From Gigantopelta aegis (Eukaryota; Mollusca; Gastropoda; Neomphalida; Peltospiridae), in NCBI RefSeq assembly GCF_016097555.1, contig NC_054703.1, positions 20,811,610 to 20,875,609 of the forward strand: a DNA stretch of 64,000 nucleotides, read 5' to 3'. Made by a program: the position numbers and the translations under genes. The notes beneath the pieces were generated by a model that was given only the letters and a program-made list of their open reading frames with translations, was not told where the DNA came from and made no database searches. Below, piece by piece: positions 1 through 11,600 of this stretch; within the stretch, counting starts at the first letter, position 1; every line of letters begins with the position of its first letter.

Positions 1-106
1 CAAGATAGAGAAAACGTGGTCGGAGGCGATAATACGCGGCAAGTGGGTTGTGGATCCGCAGGCCAGTAGCGATTTCCAGTCATTCAATTTTCTGAAAAAC
101 CCACAG
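1..106 (+). CDS. CAPN5: Calpain-5-like, exon (partial at window edge)
   Basis: Reads in frame from base 2 (KIEKTWSEAIIRGKW ... FLKNPQ) and ends at a CAG|GTAACC donor in phase 0. It corresponds to the last part of the calpain protease core. The glycine- and cysteine-rich insert that vertebrate CAPN5 has before the NPQ motif is shortened here. Confidence 0.82.
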
Positions 107-3100
107 GTAACCAATGAGTTAGTTCACAGATGATCATATGATTGAGGATGATCGCTATATTTCTTGATCCAGCCAGTGCACCACGACTGGTATATGAAAG
201 GCCATGGTATGTACTACCCTGTCTGTGGGATGATGCATATAAAAGATCCCTTGCTGCTAATCGAAAAGAGTAGCCCATGAAGTGGCGACAGCGGATTTCC
301 TCTCTCAATATCTGTGTGGTCCTTAACCATATGTCTGACATCATATAACCGTAAATACAATGTGTTGAGTGTGTCGTTAAATAAAACATTTCTTTCTTTC
401 TTTCTGAGGATGATCGCAACTACCGCTCAAGGGTTCAAAATAGAAATTAAAATATGGCCATAAAAATTTCAATTTTCAGCCCTTGATTGGTACAATGGTA
501 GTTATTTTATTATTTTTAAATAGCAGGCCAAAAGAAATATGGCCTGGTAAGAAAAAATATGGCAAAATGAGACAGTTCGTGGTTCACGTCAAAACTTTGA
601 CTTGGGAGTTTTAGACATTTTACATTCCAAAATGGAAATTTTCAGTCTTAATTCAGAAACATCTTTTTAAGCCAAGTTACAATTTAAAATAGTAATACTA
701 TATATATACTTGTATTTTACAGCTGGGCGGTATACCGTATATACCATTCGGTATTGGTATCCAGGCTCGAAACGACCTGTAATCAGGTCGCAAAATGTGA
801 TCAATGTCCCGTTTGGGCAACTTAAACATTAAAACATAATGGCGTTAGTCGCCCAAGTAATAAAATTATTTGGTCAATTTTCTTTAGAGCTTTGAACATA
901 ATATGAGCCACTATTAATATTTGTATTGCATATATTTATTCCACATTGAAATCTTGCTGTAAATTAGTTGGTGGTTCACTCACCATAATTTGCCAACATC
1001 CATTATTATTACATGTTTTTAATAGGATAAGTGAAGATATTAACAAAATGCGAAAGATATTGTCAAAAATTAGGAAAGATGTACATGTATGTAATAAATA
1101 GACCATTTCATGGTGGGGTTTTTTCGCATACAATTTTTTTTGTCAACACGTGATGTGTGAAAACCATATTTTTATTTATTGCTTCGCAATATTCGTCAAA
1201 ATATGGTTTTCACATGTCACTCATTAACACAACAAGTCACTGATAAAAATAAGTAGAAATTTTCACTAGTCCACCAGACAAATATGTGTAGAAATCTACT
1301 TGTCTGCCAATACTTTCACTTGTCCAAATGAGTTGTTAGTTTTATTCAAGTACAAGGACATTAGTTTTGATTATTGAACATTTTTACTTGTCCACTGGAC
1401 AACCACTGAGGTATATTTCGCTTGTCCGAGCAGATTTCCACTTGTCGGGACAAATGGACAAGTGCTTATTTCAAACACTGCAAGTGAAAATATGATTTTC
1501 ACACATCTCGAGTTGACATAAAAAAAAGTTATTCGAATAAACACCATGAAATAGCCTCTGTTTATTCAAATTAATATATGTATTTTGCATTATGAAACGT
1601 TATGGTTGAATTAAGATCGAGGTGTAAAAATTGTCAAGTGTTAATTACGTACATGTATTATTTTCAAAATATATCTTTGTATAATAATAAGCAAAAGGAA
1701 CATTTACATTCATATTGGGAATTTTTTAGTCCAGAATTGGGATTAAAAAATATAACATAAAGTTTGTTTTGTTTAACGACACCACTAGAGTACATTGATT
1801 TATTAATCACTAGCTATTGGATGTCAGACATTTGGTAATTTTGACATGTATCCTTAAGTGAGGAAACCCTCTACATTTTTTTCCCGTTAGTAGCAAGGGA
1901 TCTTTTATATGCACTATTCCACAGACAGGATAGCACATACCACAGCCTTTGGTATACCAGTAGTGGTCCACTGGCCCGGGACGTAGGCCAGTGGTAAAGC
2001 GTTCGCTTGATGCGCGGTTGGTCTGGGATCGATCCCCGTCGGTGGGCCCATTGGGCTATTTCTCATTCCAGCCAGTGCACCATGACTTGTACATCAACGG
2101 CCGTGGTATGTGCTATCCTGTCTATGGGATGGTGCATATAAAAGATCCCTTGCTGCTAATCGAAAAGAGTACCCCATGAAGTGGCGACAGCGGGTTTTCT
2201 CTCTCAATATTTGTGTGGTCCTTAACTATATGTCCGACGCCATATAACTTTAAATAAAATGTGTTGAGTGCGTCATTAAATAAACCATTTCCTGGTCCAC
2301 TGGCTAGCCTTTTGGGAATATATAATGCCAATTATTGGAGTCTAGAGACATACATGTAGATGATAAAACACTGAAAAACCATATCACCTTTAATGGGCCA
2401 GTCCTGAGGCACCAGCTGAGATTGGGGGGGGGGAGATAATAGGTCCATATTGATCTCAAGACACATATTATATTCAGGCATCAGTGCACAAATTTTAGCA
2501 GGGGAGGGTCTTGACTGGCGAAAGAAGTCTATATGGGGTGGGGGTTTCGAGTCGTGCACTCCCTTGGAAAATATGTTGGGGGGGGGGAGAAAATTTGCTT
2601 GAGCAGGGAGGGGTTTTGACTCCATAGAACCCTCCCCCTGCACACACACACATCTGTTATTTGAGGGCTATAGTGTGCTCGACCACTAAGTTAAAGTTTA
2701 ACGACACCACTAGAGTGCATTGATTTATGAATCATTGGCTATTGGATGTCAAACATTTGGCATTTTGACATATATACCCGGTAGTCTTAGAGAGAAAACT
2801 CGCTACAGTTTGCCATTAATAGCTATGGACCTTATATATGCACTATCCCACAGACAGGATAGCACATGTGTACCACAGCCTTTGACATACCAGTTGTGGT
2901 GCATGGCTGGGACGAGAAATAGCCTAATGGGCCAACGACGGGGATTGATCCAAAACCGACCACTTTACCAGCGGGTTGTCCAGTCCCCACTAACCAATAA
3001 CAATCTTTTATATGTACCATATCTCACAGACAGGATAGCACATACCATAGCTTTTGATATACCAGTCGTGGTGCATTGGCTGGGATGAGAAATAGCCTAA

Positions 3101-6100
3101 TGGGCACACCGATAGGGATCGATCCCAAACCAACCACTTTACCAGTGGGTTGTCCAGTCCCCACTAACCAATTAATAACAATCTTTTATATGTACCATAT
3201 CTCACAGACAGGACAGCAAATACCATAGCTTTAGATATACCAGTTGTGGCTGGGATACTGATGGGGATCGATCCTCTAGACAGACCGCTCATCAGTCAAG
3301 CGCTATAGGGTGTATCCTACCAAATCAAATCCCATAGACGACAATGGTAACATATGTGGCTAAAACTCCTACCTGCAGCGTATCAGTCGACATAAACACT
3401 ACAGATATAAATACTACCACCCCTGACCCTTAAAGTGAATCAGAAAATATTGGGGGTCAGGCTGCTCATTTCTGAGATAACGGGTGACATCTAATGTATA
3501 TGACTACCCTAGTTCAACACAAAATTCTAGTACCTTTTTTTACAGATACCCCATACATGTTTCAAGCACAAGGCTACCTGACACAGTGGTACTAGATGAA
3601 ATAAAACTGCATACATTTTTTACCCAGATGAAACAATTTTTTTTTACAACCAACATACTCACATTTATCACCAATCACAGGACTTGTGGTGTTCACTTCT
3701 CTATCAAAAGTTCGCTACACCTCGAACTTTGACCCAGCCGGAAGTTATTTAGTTTAGTACTACTTTTATACCACTGGGTAACATCCTGCCCCTTTCTACT
3801 GGTCACTATATAAGCTGCCCGTTTGATTTCAGGTTCTGTTTGATGTGACCAGTGACGAAGACACAGTCATGTTGTCGCTGGAACAACAAGACGTCAGTGC
3901 GGGGCGAAAGTTTCTTGGAGACAAACTCAATAGCATCGGTTTTCAAATCATGAAGGTAAATACATGAAGCAGACGATGTACAAGTAAACGTTCATTCAGC
4001 GGACAATTAAAACTCTGCTGTATTTGACCATTTGTGGATGTCCATTAGGGGATAACCCTACTGTGTTTCCGATGTGCGGACGTATATCGGTGGTTTTACT
4101 GTCGCAAATTTAGTTTTATTGGCGACTCGTTAGCGGAGCCAATAAAACGGTAAATCTGCAACTGTAAAAGCACCGATATATGTCCGCACATCGGAAAACA
4201 CAGTAGGGTTATCCCTATTCTAATTAAACTGTTTGCTGGTTGATTTTAAATAGGAAATTGTCACATTTTTAGTAAGAATAAGCATATAAACGTCACCAGC
4301 TGGTGACGTCATTAGGCAGCCCATTAACAGACGATGGGTAGTCGGACAGTTAGCGGCTCGAACATAGATGTGTAATTTGACATATTTAATCAGCTCTCGT
4401 GATTAGATAACGACTAATAAAGAATAATATGTTCATTTCTGACATAAAACCATCTCAGTATTTAACAACTTCTGTATGTAAAACGAACACTACAGAAATT
4501 GTCTTTATGACGTCATTACAAAACAACCCTGTTTCCTCGCTTAACCTATGACGTATTTCTGCCAGAAAATTTCAGGTGATTTTACCACCTGAAATTTTTA
4601 GTAGAGATCCAATCAGATTCATTCTTACAAATGTGTTGAATTAGAATACTGGTTTTACAGTCACAAATTGAGTCAGGTGGGGTGTGTGTGTAGGTGTGGC
4701 TTAATTTATTCGGTTCATTGAAATTTGAACGCGAAAAGGTAATCACCTCTGGAACAAAATTGTATAGACGCAAAGAAAATAGTATTATTTGTTAAAAAAA
4801 TACTGTATATGTATTGCGGGGAATCTGTAGGATTTCTTTTCCAGGAAGGGACTAGGCATGTTGACACATAACAAAGTATGTCTATATAACAGGGTTCGAA
4901 AGAGAAAGCAAATGGTTACCCATATGGTTAAAAACATCTTGGTATATATAAAAGTAACACCTTGACGTCATACAACTGGCACACTACGACATTACTGGAT
5001 CGTTAATTGAACAAGTTTAGTGAAATACATGTATATTGAAATAAGATATTAAACTCACTACCATTTCATATCATGTTTATGTCCCTTGTTAAATCATTTT
5101 CATTGACACTCGCTAAAGCTACTGACAGTTGAAAATTATTTCACTCTGGACATAAATATGATGCAAAATGGAAGCTCATTTCTTCTTCTTCTTCATCGTC
5201 GTACGCTCAGACAGGGACCCCAGTGGCTCGAACAAAAGCTGCTGTATTCCGTATGTTCTCCAAGGGGCCAAAGAGTTTCTCCTTCAGGGGTTCATCTGAA
5301 GGCCAGACTGCTTTTCTCTGGTTCTGGTAGGTGGGACAATGTTACAGGAAATGTTCCACCGTCATAGATGCTGTACCACACTGGCAGGTTCCACTGTTTC
5401 CCACTCTGAATTTGGTATAAATATGGTTGTTGAGTCAACAGTGGCATGTTCTTAGTCGCATCATTATCACCTGGTCTTCTCTTGAAAGTTTGTAGTAACT
5501 GTCTCTGCTAGCTGTTATTGAAGCACATTTAATATTCTGTAAATACCATATGACCTAGCTACTATTACGTTTTTGAAATGGCAAGCCAAAGGAAGTATAT
5601 CCAGCTAAGAAAATGTGTATGACCTAATGTCGAATTCAGGGAAGAGTTTGAGATATTTAAACCATTATATGCCACTTTATATTTCCGCTTTAATTATTGT
5701 TTTCCAGATTTTAATCAGGCGCAAGTGCAGTGCGAGGGTTTTTAGGGGATTGAACACGTACACACCATAAACATACACACATCCAGCCCCTCCCATTCCT
5801 CCCTCTTCTGGGTGAAACAATTTTTTTTTTTAATACATTTTTCAGGGCAGCATATCTCGACCCACCCCCCTATAAACTTTGCTCACCAATCTAGACACAC
5901 ACACACACACCCCTCCCCCCGCTAAAATATTTACACTGATTACACAACTTTGATGTTACCTCTTTTAATTGTGCTACAGGTGGAAGAAAACAGAAAATAC
6001 CGTGTTCACGTGTTGACTGAGAAAGTGCACGAGACGCCATTCCAAACGTCTCGCAGTGTTTTCGGCTCGTGTCTGGTGAAGAAAGGCCGGTATGTCCTCC

Positions 6101-9100
6101 TGCCGGCCCTAAAGGAGGCCGACCATTCGGCCGATTTTCTGTTGAGGCTGTACTCCACAAAACCATCACATGCCAGGTATTGAAGGTTGCACTATACCAA
6201 ATAAAATTTCATATGCAACAATGTTAGCGTTTGTGGTTTAAACCCATCACAATGTCATGCCAGGTTTTGATGGTTGCACTACACCAAATAAAATTGCATA
6301 TGCAACAATGTTAGTGTTTGTGGTTAAAATCCATCACATGCCAGGTATTGAAGGTTGTACTATATCAAATAAAATCCAGTAGGTGACAGTGTTAACATAT
6401 ATGGTTAGAAACCATCACACACAAGGTATTGAAGGTTGCATTATACTAAATAAAATCCAATAGGTGACAATATTTACATATGTAGTTAAAAACCTAAAAC
6501 ACAAAAACATCACACGCCAGGTAATGAAGGTTGCAATATATCAAATAAAATTCCATAAGCGACAATGTTAATGTATATGATTAAAAACCATCACATACAA
6601 GGTATTGAAGGTTGCACTATACTAAATAAAATCCCATAGGCGACAATATTTACGTATGTGGTGGGGGAAAAAACTGCACCACTAAACCATCACACAGTTA
6701 GTTTCTTTGTTTATTATTTTTTTAATAGGCAGCTGTTAAAAGATGAGCCCACTGTGAAATGTCCTTGTGTCTCTGGCTTCTCCATAATTAGCACGTTAAC
6801 GGTCATTAGTGCAACCGGAATAGAGCTGCCATCAACGGTGAAAGGGGGTAAGTATTTCATTTATCACACGGCAGTGTCGAGCGACACCTAGAGTTGCACT
6901 GCATCTTGGTCTTTGAAGACCGGCAACGATTAGTTTGACAACGCTTGGAACCTGCACAGAACTTGCACTTGGTAAAACCCAGCCCACCACAGTTAGAGTC
7001 AAGTTGAACAGCTTGGCGGAGAGAAATGCATGGTTTTCTCTGTTTTGAAGTCGAGATAAATTTTAAATAAATAATAGTAATACTAATAATACTAAAAAAA
7101 TATATATACACATGTATATATTATTTATACACATGTACATAGAATTTTTTTTATATATATAAACCAGGTCAGCGTATTTCTTTAGGTACTGTAGCAGGCA
7201 TCAAAATAAGCATTGTGTTTGGTAACCCATTTACAGGTTACCATAAAATATATTCTGGTAACCCATAGGTTACCACAACTAAATGAAAGTTAGAATTGAA
7301 TTCCTGTTACTACTAATACTTTTAACACTAAAACGCGGACATTCTGAAATTGTATCATTGCGCGCGAACATTGGTAAGAGAAAAGAAATCTGAAAGTAAA
7401 TTTATCTAGTGGGCACTGCATAAACGCGGAATGACTATAATTGCTTGCAGTTGCACAAGTGTGCACGAACATCGGTGCAATTGCTTACGAGAAAATGAAA
7501 CGCGGAAGTCCGGAATGCATTGCCTGGTTTACGTTCATAAACGAAACTACCGTTACGTTGAACAAAACATGTGGTAACCTCCCTGTAACCTGAACGACCA
7601 TTCTAGACTTATTTTGATGCCTGTGTAGGGGTTGTGTTAATTCCCAGAAACATAACGTTTCAGCCTTATATAAAATTAAGGCTAGTGCTTTGTTTTGGTG
7701 GGCTAGTGGAATTTACAAACCCGCTATAGCCCTGTGGCTAGTGCTTTGTTTTGGTGGGCTAGTGGAATTTACAAACCCACTATATAGCCCTGTGACTAGT
7801 GCTTTGTTTTGGTGGGCTAGTGGAATTTACAAACCCGCTATAGCCCTGTGGCTAGTGCTTTGTTTTGGTGGGCTAGTGGAATTTACAAACCCACTATATA
7901 GCCCTGGGAATAGTGCTTTGTTTTGGTGGGCTAGTGGAATTTACAAACCCGCTATAGCCCTGTGGCTAGTGCTTTGTTTTGGTGGGCTAGTGGAATTTAC
8001 AAACCCACTATATAGCCCTGGGACTAGTGCTTTGTATTGGTGGGCTAGTGGAATTTACAAACCCACTATATAGCCCTGTGACTAGTGCTTTGTTTTGGTG
8101 GGCTAGTGGAATTTACAAACCCACTATATAGCCCTGGGACTAGTGCTTTGTTTTGGTGGGCTAGTGGAATTTACAAACCCACTATAGCCCTGTGGCTAGC
8201 GACTTTTAACAAAATATTATCATACCCTGTTAAAAGGTGGTAAGTATTTGATTTATTACCCAGTCCTGCTGTGCTGTCTTCAACAGGTGGTAAGTATTTC
8301 ATTTATCACCCACTCATGCTATGCTGTTTTTAACAGGTGGTAAGTATTTCATTTATCACTCAGTACACTATGACTGGTATATCAAAGGCTGCGGTATGTG
8401 TTGTCCTGTGTGTGGGAGGGGACATTTAAAAGAGCCCTTGCTACTAATGGAAAAATATAGTGTGTTTCCTCTCTAAGACTACATGTCAGAATTACCAAAT
8501 GTTTGACATCCAATAACCGATGATTAATAAATCAATGTGCTCTAGTGGTGTCATTAAACAAAACAAACTTTCATTCAACAAAGGGCGGGATCGATGTAGC
8601 CCAGTGGTACAGCGCTCACCTGATGCGCAGTCAGTCTAGGATCAATTCCTGTTAGTGAACCCATTGGGCTATTTCTCATTCCAGCCAGTGCACCATGACT
8701 GGTACATCAAAGGCTGTAGTATGAAGTACCCTGTCTGTGGGATGGTGCACATAAAAGATCCCTTGCTGCTAATTGAAAAGAGTAGGCCATGAAGTGGCGA
8801 CAGTGGGTTTCCTCTATCAATATCTGTGTGGTTCTTAACCATACATGTATGTCTGACGCCATATAAACGTAAATAAAATGTGTTGAGTGCGTTCCTTCCT
8901 TCTACTCGGCCTGAGGCAATGGAGTGAGCGTACGTATTAGTTTCAAAGGCCTTGGCATGAGTTGTCAATGTGCTCTAGTGGTGTGTTTAAAACAAACTTC
9001 TAACTTTAAACAAAGCCATTCTTTTCCCTTAGATTGTAACCCGTTGGTTATTCTCAAGTGTGAAGGTGAGAAAGTGAAATCGGCGTCCTGCCAGAACACG

Positions 9101-11535
9101 ACGTCTCCCGTCTGGGACATGAAGGCTACATTCTACAGAAAGAAGAAAGCTTACCCCATCAAGCTTGAGGTATGAACTAGTGATGTTCCAGTTATCAATT
9201 ATACGTTTTAACAACAGGGAGGTGAGAGGGGCTGGAACAAAAAAGCTTACTGCGGTTTTGGAAAATTGTTGTTTGCAACCCCTGGAACTGCCAAAAATTG
9301 CATTCAATGCTAACAAATCTAAACTGGCACACATAAACTTGAAACTGTGAAAACATGCAATTGAACCTTGTGTGGTCCACAGTATTGAACATCATGTTTT
9401 TGGTTTTTTAGACAAAATGGAAAAGTGCATTTACGCGTTTCCGCATAGCTCTCACTTCCCTGTAACAAGAGTACCGGTGATTTACATGATACGCCCATCA
9501 GGAGTTTGATGGAAAACCATACGATGTTCAGAATATAGACAAATTATTTGATTTATTTGTATCACAGAGACCTAGTAATTGTATGTGACACACCACCATC
9601 CCACATTGTTCCTAAATGTGAGGTTTGATGGTCCTGTATGCAAGATATGGTCCGGACAAGGATTTATTGTTATGTGCAGTAGACCGTAAAAAGTAGGTCA
9701 CAGTGACCTAGTGATAGTACGCGACACACAGCCATCCCATGTTGTTCCTACATGTGAGGTTTGATGGTCCTGTATGCATCTGTATGCAAGATATGGTCCG
9801 GACAAAGATTTATTGTTATGTGCAGTAGACCGTAAAAAGTAGGTCACAGTGACCTAGTGATAGTACGTGACACACATCCATCCCATGTTGTTCCTACATG
9901 TGAGGTTTGATGATCCTGTATGCATCTGTATGCAAGATATGGTCCGGACAAGGATTTATTGTTATGTGCAGTAGACTATGAAAAGTAGGTCACAGTGACC
10001 TAGTAATAGTATGCCACACACCACCATCCCAGGTTGTTCCTACATGTGAGGTTTGATGATCCTTTATGCATCTGTATGCAAGATATGGTCCGGACAAGGA
10101 TTTATTGTTATGTGCAGTAGACTATGAAAAGTAGGTCACAGTGACCTAGTAATAGTACGCCACACACCACCATCCCAGGTTGTTCCTACATGTGAGGTTT
10201 GATGATCCTGTATGCATCTGTATGCAAGATATGGTCCAGACAAGGATTTACTGTTATGTGCAGTAGACTGTGAAAAGTAGGTCACAGTGACCTAGTAATA
10301 GTACGCCACACACCACCATCCCAGGTTGTTCCTACATGTGAGGTTTGATGATCCTGTATGCATCTGTATGCAAGATATGGTCCGGACAAAGATTTATTGT
10401 TATGTGCAGTAGACTATGAAAAGTAGGTCACAGTGACCTAGTAATAGTACGCGACACACCACCATCCCCAAGTTGTTCCTACATGTGAGGTTTGATTATC
10501 CTGTATGCATCTGTATACAAGATATGGTCCGGACAAGGATTTACTGTTATGTGCAGTAGACTGAAACGTAGGTCACAGTGACCTAGTAATAGTACGCAAC
10601 ACACCACCATCCCCAAGTTGTTCCTACATGTGAGGTATGATGATCCTGTATGCATCTGTATGTAAGGTATGGTCCGGACAAAAAAAAAGTCAACAGATGG
10701 ACGGATTTACGTATGGACAGACAACGCCATACCATAATACGACCCATCATAGATGGGCATATAGAAATTGATCACTTTAGCTCAACCGATTTGATGATTG
10801 ATTATAAAAATCTATAATCCATTGTGTGGGAAAATGTTAACTGTAGTTATTCTTATTTCTTCGGTTTAGATGACAAAATTGATGTATAAATATGCCGAGG
10901 GGCGGGACGTAGTACAGTGTTCGGTGTGGGATCGATCCCCGTCGGTGGACCCATTGAGCTATTTCTCGTTCCAGCCAGTGCACCACGACTGGTATATCAA
11001 AGGCCGTGGTATGTGTTATCCTGTCTGTGGGATGGTGCATATAAAAGATCCCTTGCTGCTAATCAAAAACAGTAGCCCATGAAGTGGTGACAGCGCGTTT
11101 CCTCTCTCAATATCTGCGTGGTCCTTAACCATATGTCCGACGCCATATAACCGTAAATAAAATGTGTTGAGTGTGTCGTTAAATAAAAGATGTCTTTCAT
11201 TTGTCTTTTATAAATATGCTGGGGTTTGAGTTTGTTTTCATGTATATATAGATAAAAAAACCCAGGTATTAAATAGGTAAAAACAGTCTTTTGCATGATA
11301 CGGTGGATCCATTTCAACTGATTGGGGTTTTTCTCATTCCAACCAGTGCACCACAACTGGTCAAAAGCCATGGTATGTGGCTTTCCTGTCTGTGGAACAG
11401 TGCATATAAAAGATCCCTTGCTGCATTAGGAAAAATGTAGCGGGTTTCCTCTGATGATAATTACCAAATGTTTTGACATTCAGTATCGGCAAACAAAACA
11501 AACTTTAAAGTTTTTGAAAATGTTCTTGAAAATCT

Positions 11536-11600
<65 letters not shown>

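Noticed and set aside
7690..8073. 127-codon repeat frame (FWWASGIYKPAI)
   Set aside because: By-product of the 58-bp minisatellite inside a calpain intron; no start context or domain.
9545..10690. CRISPR-like array
   Set aside because: The repeats are ~145 bp direct tandem units without unique spacers, in an animal intron.
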